This document shows, one piece after another, positions 1 through 8,903 of a DNA stretch of 64,000 nucleotides. The notes under the pieces were generated by a model, which saw only the letters and a list, made by a program, of their open reading frames with translations, had not been told where the DNA came from and did no database searches. The translations under genes and the position numbers were made by a program. Position 1 is the first letter of the stretch. Each line of letters opens with the position of its first letter. The DNA comes from Pyrinomonadaceae bacterium (GTDB lineage Bacteria > Acidobacteriota > Blastocatellia > Pyrinomonadales > Pyrinomonadaceae): the NCBI GenBank assembly GCA_021228405.1, contig JAJQRF010000004.1, forward strand, positions 310,001 to 374,000, in the 5' to 3' direction.

Positions 1-370
1 CATCAAATAAATACAAGGCAAACGGCAACAGCCAGATAAAATCGTTGGTCAGATTCATAATCAAAGCCGAAAACGTCCATTTGCCAAGATAAATGTAATA
101 AAAAATTCCGATCGGACCTAAAACTTTTCCGACGAAACCGACTAATGCAAGTATAAAGCCGCGTTCGGGTTTCCGTGCAATTTCCAGATAAACTATACCG
201 TAAAGCCCGACGACCATTCCGACGCAAACGAAAATTTCGGGATAATTCGGCAGTTCCATCTGCGCGAACCGAAAAAGCCAGTTCGGATCGATGCTCACCC
301 ACAACCCCCAGCAAATATTATAAATTCCCGCCAGAATAAACGTAGCGCGATGAATATTTTTTCTCTTCAT
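1..370 (-). CDS. Small membrane protein (C-terminus outside window)
   Basis: Translating back from the ATG at 368-370 gives an open frame running off the left edge (start MKRKNIHRATFILAGIYNIC). It shows at least three hydrophobic segments, near residues 9-25, 47-68 and 75-98, so it is an integral membrane protein. The start lies 3 bp after the stop codon of the upstream DMT transporter gene, so the two are probably co-transcribed. I do not recognise the family and assign no function. The frame is supported by the codon pattern typical of the neighbours. Confidence 0.7.
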   Translation of the reverse strand, partial: MKRKNIHRATFILAGIYNICWGLWVSIDPNWLFRFAQMELPNYPEIFVCVGMVVGLYGIVYLEIARKPERGFILALVGFVGKVLGPIGIFYYIYLGKWTFSALIMNLTNDFIWLLPFALYLFD

Positions 371-373
371 TTT

Positions 374-1261
374 TTATGCGACCGACGCTTCGATCTTTTC
401 GATCTCGCGCTGTCGGCGGCTGTAAATCACGCTCGAAACCACGCCTGCAACAACCAATAACATTCCGAGCAAAGACTCGAAGGATTGCGGTTCGCCGAAC
501 ACGAACCAACCGAAACCCAAACCGTAAAGCAACCCCGAATAATTGATGATCGCCACGCTCGCCGCTTTTTCTTTTTGCAGTGCATTCGTCAAAAATATCT
601 GCCCGACCTGCGAAGCCACGCCGATCAAAAAAAGATAAACCCAATCCAAACCGACAGGCGTTTTCCAGTTAAAGATCGTAAACAAAAATCCCGCGACCAT
701 CCCGACCAGTTGAAAATGAAAAACGACCGTCAGAGGATGTTCGCGTTCCCGCAAACTGCGGACGAGATTATACGCCATTCCCGAACCGAACGCCGACAAA
801 ATGCCGAGAAAAAGATAATAAAGCGAAATGCGCGTGTCGAATTGTTCGATAAAAACAACGCCCGCAAACGCGATCGCGTAGAAAAACCATTGCAGAAGCT
901 TGACCTTTTCCTTGAGCAGAAATATCGCGATGATCGTCGTAAAGATCGGCGAAAGATACTGGATCGTCTGCGCCGAAGCGAGCGGAATATTCTGCACCGT
1001 CAGAAAGAAAAAATAAAGCGCGGACGTGCCGAAAAGTCCGCGCAAGAGTAACATTGTGCGGTTCGAGCCTTTCCAATCGGCGTTCGCTTTCCGCAAACCG
1101 TAATAACAGAACATCACGCCGAACAGACAGCGAAAAAAGACTATCTCCATTGTCGGCAGATGCGAAACCTGTTTGACGAAAACATTTGCCAAAGAAAAAG
1201 CGAGCGTCGAAAAAAACATCGAACGCACGCCTTCCGTGAAAATTTGATCGTTATTGCTCAA
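374..1261 (-). CDS. EamA/DMT-family transporter
   Basis: This 295-residue, very hydrophobic protein has the size and pattern of a drug/metabolite-transporter exporter: about ten membrane segments in two homologous halves. Landmarks include the LLLRGLFGTSALYFFF stretch and the SAQTIQYLSPIFTTIIAIFLL motif at the end of the first EamA repeat, with a matching INYSGLLYGLGFGWFVFGE element in the second. It probably moves a small metabolite across the inner membrane; the substrate cannot be read from sequence. It lies upstream of a small membrane protein gene and downstream of the feo genes. Confidence 0.88.
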   Translation of the reverse strand: MSNNDQIFTEGVRSMFFSTLAFSLANVFVKQVSHLPTMEIVFFRCLFGVMFCYYGLRKANADWKGSNRTMLLLRGLFGTSALYFFFLTVQNIPLASAQTIQYLSPIFTTIIAIFLLKEKVKLLQWFFYAIAFAGVVFIEQFDTRISLYYLFLGILSAFGSGMAYNLVRSLREREHPLTVVFHFQLVGMVAGFLFTIFNWKTPVGLDWVYLFLIGVASQVGQIFLTNALQKEKAASVAIINYSGLLYGLGFGWFVFGEPQSFESLLGMLLVVAGVVSSVIYSRRQREIEKIEASVA

Positions 1262-1271
1262 ATTTCAATTA

Positions 1272-1418
1272 TTAATTTTTTGTTTTCGCTTCGCAACCGC
1301 ACTCGTTCCCGCAAGCCTTTTTCGGCGAAAATGACTTCACTCTTTTCAAAAGCATCGACCCGACATAAAGCAACGCCGCCAGAATAATGATCGCCGCGAT
1401 GATCGTTTGTGTTTCCAT
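1272..1418 (-). CDS. FeoB-associated Cys-rich membrane peptide
   Basis: A 48-residue ORF with one N-terminal membrane helix (residues 4-24), a basic stretch, and a C-terminal cysteine cluster KKACGNECGCEAK. This is the layout of the small FeoB-associated Cys-rich proteins encoded next to feoB in many bacteria, thought to assist ferrous-iron uptake. It lies downstream of feoB on the same strand, separated by about 115 bp that hold a snapback repeat. No strong ribosome site is visible before the ATG. The assignment rests on composition and position. Confidence 0.8.
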   Translation of the reverse strand: METQTIIAAIIILAALLYVGSMLLKRVKSFSPKKACGNECGCEAKTKN

Positions 1419-1427
1419 AACTAAAAA

Positions 1428-1522
1428 TTTAAGATTCAAAATTCAAGATTTAAGATTAACTTCAGATTGAGCGGTAAATTCAAGTTAAAGTTGTTTTATC
1501 CTGAATCTTAAATCTTAAATTC
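1428..1522. repeat. Snapback word repeat after feoB
   Basis: The left arm is built of AAGATT/TTCAAAATTC words (about 1428-1456) and the right arm (about 1500-1522) carries the complementary AATCTTAAATC words, so the spacer between feoB and the Cys-rich peptide can fold into a long hairpin. It is the same kind of element as the ATTTTGGATT repeats in the RNA island. Confidence 0.65.
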
Positions 1523-1532
1523 TTGAGTCCCA

Positions 1533-3587
1533 TCATCCGAATCCCAAAAACTTCCCGCCCTGATAGGTCAGAAAAGCCGCGATATATGCCAAAATTGTCA
1601 TATAACCGACCATAAACAGCGTCCAAGCCCACGAATTCGTTTCGCGCCTGACGACCGCGACCGTTGACATACACTGCATTGCCAACACAAAGAAAACCAT
1701 CAGCGTCAGCGCAGTCAAAGGTGTCCAAACGGGCGTTCCGTCTTCCTTTTTCGCATCTTTGATCGCGGAGATCAGCGTTTCCGATTCTTCGTTTTCGTCT
1801 TTTCCGACGTTGTAAATAATGCTCAATGTCGAAACCAGAACTTCACGCGCCGCAAAACTCGCGATCAATGCCACACCGATCTTCCAATCGAAACCGAGCG
1901 GCTGAATCACGGGTTCGATTACGTGCCCGATCCTTCCCGCATAACTGTTTTTGATCTGTTCGCTTTGCCGAAAATCCTCGTTCGCTTTTTGAATTTCTTC
2001 AACGCTCGGCGGATTGCCGTTCGCATCGTTTGCCATTAAAACTTCCGTGTTCGCCGTGCGCGGAAAATATGTGATCGCCCAGAGAATGATCGAAATTGCC
2101 AAAATCACCGTTCCGGCGCGTTTCAGAAAAAGTCCGGCGCGCGTCAGCATATTTTGAAAGACCGTGCGAAGATTCGGCAGACGATACGGCGGAAGTTCCA
2201 TTACGAACGGCGGCGGCGGCGATTTCAGGATCGTGCGCTTCATAATGAAAGCGGCGATGATCGCGGTCAAAACCCCGAAAGCATACATCGCCAGCATCAA
2301 AACCGCACCGACCGAAATAAAACCGAAAAACGATTGTCCTGCAAAAAACGTCGCGATCATTAAAGAGTAAACGGGCAACCGCGCCGAACAACTCATAAAC
2401 GGCGCGATCATAATCGTCGCCAGACGGTCTTTCGGATTTTCGATCGTCCGCGTCGCCATAATTCCCGGAATCGCACAGGCAAAACTCGAAAGAAGCGGCA
2501 AAAACGCTTTGCCGTGAAGCCCGAAACGCGACATCAATTTGTCGAGCAGAAAAGCCGCCCGCGCCATATATCCCGTGTCTTCCAAGATCGAAAGAAACAG
2601 GAAAAGCAGTAAAATCTGCGGCAGAAATACCAGAACCCCGCCGACTCCGGCAATAATGCCGTCCACGATCAGATCGTTGAGCATTCCTTCGGGCAAGGTC
2701 GTTCTAACGAAATCGCCGAGCGCGCCGAAAGCGTTTTCCAGTAAATCCATCGGTAAGCTCGCCCACGAAAAGATCGTCTGGAAAACCAGCAAAAGAATAC
2801 CGACCAAAATAATCAAACCGAAAAATTTATGTGTTAAAAATCCGTCGATCTTCTCCGAAACGTTTCTTTCAACCGTGTTAAGTTGCTTGACGCTTTCCTG
2901 ATAAACCTCGGAAATAAAATTATACCGCGCAAAAATTTTCTTGTTTGCCGCCGCGTCGTCCGATAAACTCAGGTGAATTTCGTCATCTTCCAGAATGTAT
3001 TCGGAATCTGCAAGCCACGGAATATGCGGCAGAGTTTCCGTTTTTGCCGCCTTCATAACGGCTGACGATAATTCCTGAATTCCCTGTTTTTGTGACGCGA
3101 TAACCGGAATGACCGGAACTTGTAAAAGTTCGGACATCTTTTTCGCATCGATCTGCAAACTTTGTTTCTCAGCCGAATCCATCATCGTTAAGGCGACGAC
3201 GACCGGAATTCTAAATTCGAGAATCTGTGTGACGAGATAAAGATTTCTTTCGAGATTAGTCGCGTCAACAACCGCAATCACGGCATCGGGTTGCGGGAGG
3301 TTCGGGACTTTTCCCGTCAAAACGTCGCAGGCGATTTGCTCGTCGAGCGATGTCACGTCGAGGCTGTAAAGTCCGGGAAGATCGATCAATTGCAGACTTT
3401 CGCCTTCCAGTTTCCAGATTCCTTCCTTACGTTCGACCGTCACGCCCGGATAATTGGCGATTTTCTGGCGCAATCCGGTCAGAACGTTGAAAAGCGTCGT
3501 CTTTCCCGCATTCGGATTTCCCGCAATCGCAATCGTTATTTCCTTTTTTGACGTGGGAGTTTTGGTAATTTGTTTTTCGGTTTTCAT
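1533..3587 (-). CDS. feoB: Ferrous iron transporter FeoB
   Basis: Inner-membrane Fe(II) permease with an N-terminal G domain, 684 residues. The P-loop GNPNAGKTT is at 23-31, the switch region follows, and G3 DLPG is at 69-72. The membrane part carries both Gate regions (for example ILEDTGYMARAAFLLDKL and FACAIPGIMATRTI). The G4 motif, normally N-x-x-D, reads TMMD at 134-137, so Asn is replaced by Thr. The start overlaps the feoA stop by 4 bp (ATGA type), showing translational coupling. Confidence 0.97.
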   Translation of the reverse strand: MKTEKQITKTPTSKKEITIAIAGNPNAGKTTLFNVLTGLRQKIANYPGVTVERKEGIWKLEGESLQLIDLPGLYSLDVTSLDEQIACDVLTGKVPNLPQPDAVIAVVDATNLERNLYLVTQILEFRIPVVVALTMMDSAEKQSLQIDAKKMSELLQVPVIPVIASQKQGIQELSSAVMKAAKTETLPHIPWLADSEYILEDDEIHLSLSDDAAANKKIFARYNFISEVYQESVKQLNTVERNVSEKIDGFLTHKFFGLIILVGILLLVFQTIFSWASLPMDLLENAFGALGDFVRTTLPEGMLNDLIVDGIIAGVGGVLVFLPQILLLFLFLSILEDTGYMARAAFLLDKLMSRFGLHGKAFLPLLSSFACAIPGIMATRTIENPKDRLATIMIAPFMSCSARLPVYSLMIATFFAGQSFFGFISVGAVLMLAMYAFGVLTAIIAAFIMKRTILKSPPPPFVMELPPYRLPNLRTVFQNMLTRAGLFLKRAGTVILAISIILWAITYFPRTANTEVLMANDANGNPPSVEEIQKANEDFRQSEQIKNSYAGRIGHVIEPVIQPLGFDWKIGVALIASFAAREVLVSTLSIIYNVGKDENEESETLISAIKDAKKEDGTPVWTPLTALTLMVFFVLAMQCMSTVAVVRRETNSWAWTLFMVGYMTILAYIAAFLTYQGGKFLGFG

Positions 3588-3805
3588 TCGCTGACTTCGA
3601 TCGTTTCGGCTTCGTTTCTCCGCATTGCCAGGCTGTAACCGCGCACACGAACTTCGATCGGATCGCCGAAAGGTGCCGTTTTAATAACTTTGATCGAAAC
3701 TCCCGGAATTACGCCCATTTCCATCAAACGCCTGGTGATTGCGCTGTTACCGTTGATCTTTATTACCTTCGCTTCCTTTCCTATGGATAATTTCGCCAGA
3801 TTCAT
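3584..3805 (-). CDS. feoA: Ferrous iron transport protein A
   Basis: A 73-residue SH3-like FeoA protein. It has the family pattern RRLMEMGVIPG followed by an APFGDPIEVRVRGYSLAMRR strand-rich C-terminus. FeoA is a small cytoplasmic partner of FeoB. It is the first gene of the feoAB operon and overlaps feoB by 4 bp. A promoter with an overlapping palindrome lies about 40-55 bp upstream. Confidence 0.96.
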   Translation of the reverse strand: MNLAKLSIGKEAKVIKINGNSAITRRLMEMGVIPGVSIKVIKTAPFGDPIEVRVRGYSLAMRRNEAETIEVSE

Positions 3806-3827
3806 ATTCTTTACGGCAGGTCTGCCA

Positions 3828-3862
3828 ATTTAGATACTATCCTAATTGAAAATAACTTTCAA
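3828..3862 (-). promoter_or_regulatory. feoAB promoter with overlapping palindrome (possible Fur-type site)
   Basis: Reading the minus strand, TTGAAA (3862-3857), a 17-bp spacer and TAGTAT form a sigma70-type promoter pointing at feoA. The -35 region overlaps the palindrome TTGAAA-N5-TTTCAA (3846-3862). An AT-rich interrupted palindrome on an iron-uptake promoter suggests iron-responsive repression; the regulator's identity is inference. Confidence 0.5.
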
Positions 3863-3915
3863 TTTCATTTCAATAAAAGCCGTTGTTTTCCTGCGTTAGA
3901 AAAACTTATCAATCG

Positions 3916-5469
3916 TTAAGGTTTGACTTGCGCTTCGGTGATGAGATCGGCTTGGAAAGTTCCGATGGAAAATCTCAAGGGCAAACGTTTATCGTCGTTT
4001 CCGAGCCATAGACGGATTCCCTGCATATCGAGTTGCTGATTTCCCGTGACGACCGTGACGAGCTGTGCCGAAACCTTTTCGCCGCGCAGATTGATGATCT
4101 CCGCATTTGAAGGTCGGAGAATGAAAATATAAGGTTGTTTATCCCAAAATACGGCAACGCGTGTGTCGTTTACGGGATTATTCGGGTCTTTGCTCGGTTT
4201 CAGATTAAAGGAACGAACGGCATAGATCAACGAAAGCAGACTATGCGTTCCGACCGGAGATTCCATCCGATTCGTGCCGTTCAGCGTTATGAAACCCGTT
4301 CGCTGATCGAATTGTGTAGTTTGATTGAAACTGCTCAAACTCCCGGTAAATTTGACTTCGATCTGTTGCGGCGCAAGCGTATCGGGGTTTACGTTAGCAA
4401 TAATTCCGTCATTCACTTTAAAGATCGCATTTCCCTGCGAACTTGTAACAACGGCGGTCAAAAACAAACTGTCTTGTCCCTGAAACTGTTTTCTTTCCTT
4501 TGCCTGAAGCCTGAAAATGCCGATATTCTGGTTGTTTTGCGTGATTTGATAATCAAGTATTTCTCCAAGTTCAAAAGGCAATTCCCTGAGCAAAGGTTGG
4601 TTATCCTGATACGGAACAGGAGTCGGAATCGGTTTCGGCGTTACTTGCGGACGCGGCGTTTGAATCGGTGTCGGAGTCGGTAGAGTTTCGCCTTCGGGTT
4701 CAATCACCTGTAAGCTCGCCAGACTTGCTCGAAATTCGCCCTTGTCGGTTTTAAATCGAATCAGAACCGGAACTTTGTTTTCATCCGAGGTGAAATTTAT
4801 CCTTAAATCCTTGAGTCCCTTTTCGATCAAATATTGACTTTGCACAATCGCAACGTTGGTTTCAAACTCGCCGCCGTCGGTTTTGACCTTTTCGACTCCG
4901 CTTGTGACAAGGTTGAAATTAAAAATTCTCTCATCTTCGGCGAAATTGAAACTCCCGTTTCCGCCCGCCCGCCTGATCTGATAAATAATCGAAAGCAGAT
5001 CGTGATCGGATGTCGGGTTGATCAAATAATTTTTAACCGTTTCCTTCGGGAGAACACTCGAATTTTCGATATATTTCGCATAGAGCGGCATTCCCGTTTC
5101 CGCCGATGCGTAAGTCACCCGCGTTTCGTCAATTTCGTAAAAAGCCGCACTGACCAGATTGTTGGTTTTGATCTTTGAACGAAGCTCGACCGCGTCCTTA
5201 TTGCCGAGCTTCCCGCTTGAAACGACAAACATTTCGGCGTAACCGATATTGTCGAACTTTCCGAACGAAATGTTGTAGGTGATTCTTTCGCCGACTTTGA
5301 AAAGATTTTGGGTTGCGGGCGGTTTAACGGTCGGATTTTGGGCTGAAACGAAGTGAAATTGTGAGCCGAATGCAAAAAACGCACACGATAAAACTAAAAA
5401 GCCGATCAAGATTTTTAGTTTGTAAAATTTTCTGTGAAGTCCTGTAAATAGAAGTTTTTGTTCGCTCAT
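3916..5469 (-). CDS. Secreted protein with two DUF3108-like domains
   Basis: A 517-residue exported protein. An N-terminal signal segment around residues 19-43 ends near VSAQ. Two similar halves follow, each starting with an F(K/E)xGExxxYxI motif (FKVGERITYNISFG and FELGEILDYQITQ), separated by a Pro/Thr-rich linker (about 265-295) full of PTP and PxP. The F-x-x-GE-x-x-x-Y start is typical of DUF3108 proteins, whose function is not established. It is the last gene of a minus-strand operon, 20 bp after pyrF. The tandem domain arrangement may reflect an internal duplication. Confidence 0.75.
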   Translation of the reverse strand: MSEQKLLFTGLHRKFYKLKILIGFLVLSCAFFAFGSQFHFVSAQNPTVKPPATQNLFKVGERITYNISFGKFDNIGYAEMFVVSSGKLGNKDAVELRSKIKTNNLVSAAFYEIDETRVTYASAETGMPLYAKYIENSSVLPKETVKNYLINPTSDHDLLSIIYQIRRAGGNGSFNFAEDERIFNFNLVTSGVEKVKTDGGEFETNVAIVQSQYLIEKGLKDLRINFTSDENKVPVLIRFKTDKGEFRASLASLQVIEPEGETLPTPTPIQTPRPQVTPKPIPTPVPYQDNQPLLRELPFELGEILDYQITQNNQNIGIFRLQAKERKQFQGQDSLFLTAVVTSSQGNAIFKVNDGIIANVNPDTLAPQQIEVKFTGSLSSFNQTTQFDQRTGFITLNGTNRMESPVGTHSLLSLIYAVRSFNLKPSKDPNNPVNDTRVAVFWDKQPYIFILRPSNAEIINLRGEKVSAQLVTVVTGNQQLDMQGIRLWLGNDDKRLPLRFSIGTFQADLITEAQVKP

Positions 5470-5489
5470 TAAAAGTAAATATTATCTTT

Positions 5490-6239
5490 TTATTCTTCGA
5501 TTTCGGCTAAGATGCGCTTGACGGCAGCTAATTTGTCCTGGGCTTTCGTGATCGGTCTGCCGATGACGAGATAATCCGAACCGCTTTCGACCGCTTCTTT
5601 CGGAGTCATTACACGTTTCTGATCGTCGTTCGTTGCAAAACTTGGACGAATTCCCGGCGTAACGATCAAAAATTCCTTATTTTCGATGTTTTCTCTAATC
5701 AATGCGGTTTCAAGCGGCGAAGCAACCACGCCGTCCAACCCACATTTTGCCGTAAGTTCAGCCAAATTCAAAACTTGCTCGTTTACTTTTCCGCCGATTC
5801 CCGTTTCCGCCAGAGTTTCGTCAGTTGAACTCGTCAAAACGGTTACAGCAATTATTTTCGGTCTTTGAAGCTTTTCCTTTTCGCAAAACTCCGCAACTTC
5901 TTCGAGCGTCCGGCGCATCATCTCACTGCCGCCGAGGGCGTGCAAATTAAACATCCAAACGCCGAGCCGCGCAACTTCAATAGATGCTTTGGCGACCGTA
6001 TTCGGTATGTCGTGAAATTTCACGTCGAGAAAAAGTTTCACGCCCGAAGCGACGACTTCGCGCACAAATCCCGCACCTGCCGAAGTAAAAAGCTGTAAGC
6101 CGATCTTGTATGCGCCGACCTCGTTGCCGATCTCGTCAATTATTTTTCGCGCTTCGCCGGCGGTTTCGACATCGAGCGGAACGATTATTTTGTCTTTTGC
6201 TTTTGTCATTTCCGAAAATGCTTTTTGTGGTTCGGACAT
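5490..6239 (-). CDS. pyrF: Orotidine 5'-phosphate decarboxylase
   Basis: Catalyses decarboxylation of OMP to UMP, the last step of pyrimidine synthesis. The 249-residue TIM-barrel protein has the catalytic D-x-K-x-x-D motif in DVKFHDIPNTV, the substrate strand IIVPLDV near the N-terminus, and the phosphate-binding end VTPGIRP and SDYLVIGRPIT. The length matches the short bacterial group. The Met at residue 11 is a possible alternative start. It lies 5 bp after the TPR gene, so the operon mixes pyrF with proteins of unknown role. Confidence 0.96.
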   Translation of the reverse strand: MSEPQKAFSEMTKAKDKIIVPLDVETAGEARKIIDEIGNEVGAYKIGLQLFTSAGAGFVREVVASGVKLFLDVKFHDIPNTVAKASIEVARLGVWMFNLHALGGSEMMRRTLEEVAEFCEKEKLQRPKIIAVTVLTSSTDETLAETGIGGKVNEQVLNLAELTAKCGLDGVVASPLETALIRENIENKEFLIVTPGIRPSFATNDDQKRVMTPKEAVESGSDYLVIGRPITKAQDKLAAVKRILAEIEE

Positions 6240-6244
6240 AATTT

Positions 6245-7459
6245 TTAATCTTCCAAAATTTGATTGACGAGTTCACGAAAAAATCCGGTCAGGCGCAATG
6301 AACTGTTTATCAAAATACGCTTTTCCTTGTTATGAAAATTTACAAACGGCAGTGCGTCTTCAAATTCGGGCTGACGTTTTCCCTTCAAATATTCAAGCGA
6401 TTGCCCGCCCGCACTGGCATATTTTTTTGCCTTTTCAAATGCCGAACTTTCAGCCGAAGTTTCGCCCAGTTTTCTGTAAACAACACTTTTCATAAACCAA
6501 GCGTCGGGATAATTTTCATCGATCTCGACGGCATTTTTCAGAAAACTCAAGGCTGACTGATAATTTTTTAACTGGAAATACGCACAACCGATCAAATACT
6601 GGAGTTCGGGCAATTCATTTTTCCGGTCGGCTTCCTTGAAGGCGGCAATGCTTTCCGTCCAGTTTTTTTCCTGCGCCGCCAGCATTCCCCAAACGTAGTC
6701 AACTAAACGCGCCGTTTTTTCGGAATTTGCCAGAACGCTCAACAATCGACGTGCTCTTTCTCCGTCGCCTTCATCGGCGTAAATCGCGCCCAAAAGCATT
6801 AATATCTTTGAATTTGTCGGCGAATGCTGAAAGATTCTTTCGAGATATTTTTTCGCATCGCTGAATTTATCCGCGTTGAAAAGCTTTTCTGCGATAAAAA
6901 CGTAAAGCGAAACGTTTTGCGGCGACAAGAGCGCGGCGCGTTCGAGCATTTGAAAAGCTTGCTTTTCGTCTTCCTCCAACAGCTTAACGCCGTGATTCAA
7001 AATATGTTTGAAAAGTTCGGCATTCGGATTCGTATGTTCGGCGACGATCTCATCGAACAACTGCTTTTTCCGCCCGGCATCGACTATTTTTCTCTGACTG
7101 TTTTTATAAATCTGCCGCTGATTTTGCTTGAAACGTTCCGATAATTGCGGATCAAACTCATCGAGCGTTTTTAGAAATGCCTGAATCATAATGTGATCCT
7201 TCTTGAATTCTTCGGTTTCGCCGGAAAACAGCTCGTAGGTCATTTGCAGTTTTTCCAAAACCTGCGCCAGACGCAGTTCAAGAAAAGTAACTCTTTCCAG
7301 CAAATGATCTTCGTAGAAAGACGGCACTTGATTCGTGTCGTATTGAAGCGAATTCGGGAAAACGACGATCAACAGCCGCGTTCCGCACTCCTGGCAATGC
7401 GTGTCGCGCAAACTGTTGACTTTTCGGCAGTTTTGGCAATATATCGACGGTCTTTCCAC
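6245..7459 (-). CDS. Zinc-ribbon protein with TPR repeats
   Basis: A 404-residue soluble protein. The N-terminus has a four-cysteine zinc ribbon (CQNC at 8-11 and CQEC at 22-25). Then come a coiled-coil-rich region and several TPR units (about 180-350), for example GDGERARRLLSVLANSEK and NYPDAWFMKSVVYRKLGETS. The architecture suggests a scaffold; no enzymatic motif is seen. It is 5 bp from both the CPCC-peptide gene before it and pyrF after it. Confidence 0.8.
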   Translation of the reverse strand: MERPSIYCQNCRKVNSLRDTHCQECGTRLLIVVFPNSLQYDTNQVPSFYEDHLLERVTFLELRLAQVLEKLQMTYELFSGETEEFKKDHIMIQAFLKTLDEFDPQLSERFKQNQRQIYKNSQRKIVDAGRKKQLFDEIVAEHTNPNAELFKHILNHGVKLLEEDEKQAFQMLERAALLSPQNVSLYVFIAEKLFNADKFSDAKKYLERIFQHSPTNSKILMLLGAIYADEGDGERARRLLSVLANSEKTARLVDYVWGMLAAQEKNWTESIAAFKEADRKNELPELQYLIGCAYFQLKNYQSALSFLKNAVEIDENYPDAWFMKSVVYRKLGETSAESSAFEKAKKYASAGGQSLEYLKGKRQPEFEDALPFVNFHNKEKRILINSSLRLTGFFRELVNQILED

Positions 7460-7464
7460 GACAA

Positions 7465-7752
7465 CTAATCAAAATCGAGAGGATTTCTGTAAGGTTCATC
7501 CTTCACTTCGTCAGCGCGTTTCATCGCTTCTTTGAACTTTTCTTCGAGCAATCTTTCGCGGTCTTTCATCGACGACATTTCCTGCGCGAAGATTTGTTCG
7601 CGTAAATCCTTCTGTTTACTTAATTCGCCTTTTAAATCTTCAAACGAACCGAGAACTTTCTTTTTTTCCTCGTGCGCCAACAACGCGCCGGTCTTTGCAT
7701 CGATGGTCAGCGTCGCTTCACAACAGGGACAAATTATGCTGAATTTTTCCAT
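7465..7752 (-). CDS. Small CPCC-motif protein with coiled coil
   Basis: A 95-residue protein beginning MEKFSIICPCCEATLTID, so a half zinc-ribbon (CPCC at 8-11), followed by a charged helix likely to form a coiled coil (about 30-85). It is not a family I can name. Its tight spacing with the zinc-ribbon/TPR gene (5 bp) suggests the two products act together. Confidence 0.75.
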   Translation of the reverse strand: MEKFSIICPCCEATLTIDAKTGALLAHEEKKKVLGSFEDLKGELSKQKDLREQIFAQEMSSMKDRERLLEEKFKEAMKRADEVKDEPYRNPLDFD

Positions 7753-7825
7753 AACAAGATCGATTATAACTCAATTTTTTCAACTTACGTTAAACCGCAA
7801 CGGACGGCTTACGCAAATTCGGCAA

Positions 7826-8419
7826 TTACTGCTTTTTGCCCGGATTATCCGTCGCCGTTTGATTTTGTTCAGCCAGTTTCTTCAAGTCAACTCCGGCGGC
7901 TTCGAGGATCGTTCCCGGCGCGGTCACGGCAAAGGTGGGCAGTTTGTCTTCCCCGACCTCGACGACTTTTCCGTTTTTCAGGTATATTTTTATCTTTTTG
8001 TTCGGAATCGTGGAAATGCGTTCGACCTTGATGAGATAAGGATTGTCAATAAAAGTTCGGGTTTCCGTGGCGATTCCCTTTGCATCCATTGTTGTCTTGA
8101 ACGTCGATTTATCGGGTGCAGGTCTGCCGTAAATGCCCGACGTGTTCTTGTCCTGCTTCGGATCGACGGTCACGATCTTCACATTTGACTCGGGTTTTGC
8201 ATTAAAGGCGTTCGGATCGACATTTTGAACGACCTGCGTCGGTCCGCTCGAAGTGATTGACGACGACGGGTTCGACTGTGCGTTATTCGTTGCCGACGCA
8301 ACCGAAGAATTTGCCGTGACGGTGTTCGAGCTCGCCGAGTTCGTTTCCGAACTCTTTGAAGAACAGCCCGCAAAAATAAATAAAGAGAAAAAAATCGAAC
8401 AAGTTATGAATTTTTTCAT
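7826..8419 (-). CDS. Lipoprotein of unknown function
   Basis: A 197-residue predicted lipoprotein. The signal peptide ends in the lipobox FAGC, with Cys at 19, followed by a Ser/Asn/Thr-rich spacer (about 20-70) and a compact C-terminal domain with a KIKIYLKNGKVVEVGEDKLP segment. It is the first gene of the five-gene minus operon that ends with the DUF3108 protein. A Shine-Dalgarno-like AGGAG lies upstream of the ATG. Function unknown. Confidence 0.8.
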   Translation of the reverse strand: MKKFITCSIFFSLFIFAGCSSKSSETNSASSNTVTANSSVASATNNAQSNPSSSITSSGPTQVVQNVDPNAFNAKPESNVKIVTVDPKQDKNTSGIYGRPAPDKSTFKTTMDAKGIATETRTFIDNPYLIKVERISTIPNKKIKIYLKNGKVVEVGEDKLPTFAVTAPGTILEAAGVDLKKLAEQNQTATDNPGKKQ

Positions 8420-8846
8420 TAATTAAAACTCCTGAAAAGTGCGATAAATCAAATTATCATCATACCCGATTAAACTGAAACCTGAAATTTGCCGACTTGC
8501 AAAATCTCTGTTTCCAATAATTTTTCTTCATAAAAAATCATTCTTAATCTTTACACTTTCGTTTGCTGAATCAGTTTCTTATTTTTATGCAATATCTTTT
8601 TTATTTTTCCGTTCAGAAACTTAAGGATCGTGGAAAAGGGCGAGTTTTGGTTGTATATTTAGCGAATTCACATTTCACCTATCTTATATCCAAATCATAA
8701 ATTTCCTACAAATAAATAGATTCTAACGGAAAACTGTTTGTTTTTAACCAGTTTTTTCCGAATACGTAAGACGGTCACACTCGGCGCGGATGTAACAAAA
8801 TTGGATTTTCTCAGTTCATACACTTAAATGAACGTAAAACACAAAA
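8420..8846. other. AT-rich intergenic region between lipoprotein gene and glnA terminator
   Basis: Very AT-rich spacer of about 430 bp. It contains the ribosome site and probably the promoter of the lipoprotein gene at its left end, and a short hairpin (GGAAAACTG ... CCAGTTTTTTCC) near 8727-8760. I found no ORF, tRNA-like or convincing RNA structure in it. Confidence 0.5.
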
Positions 8847-8885
8847 AATAGAAAAAGACCGAAAAGGTTCGGTCTTTTTCTATTT
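8847..8885 (-). terminator. Rho-independent terminator of glnA
   Basis: AGAAAAAGACCGAA and its exact complement TTCGGTCTTTTTCT form a long hairpin with a four-base loop just beyond the glnA stop codon. It has A and U tracts on both sides, so it could act in both directions. Confidence 0.88.
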
Positions 8886-8903
8886 ACAAATGAAAGATGA
8901 ATT

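Noticed and set aside
3-314. 103-residue ORF at the left edge
   Set aside because: Arg/Phe-rich frame in the wrong phase; the membrane-protein frame starting at 370 has normal composition.
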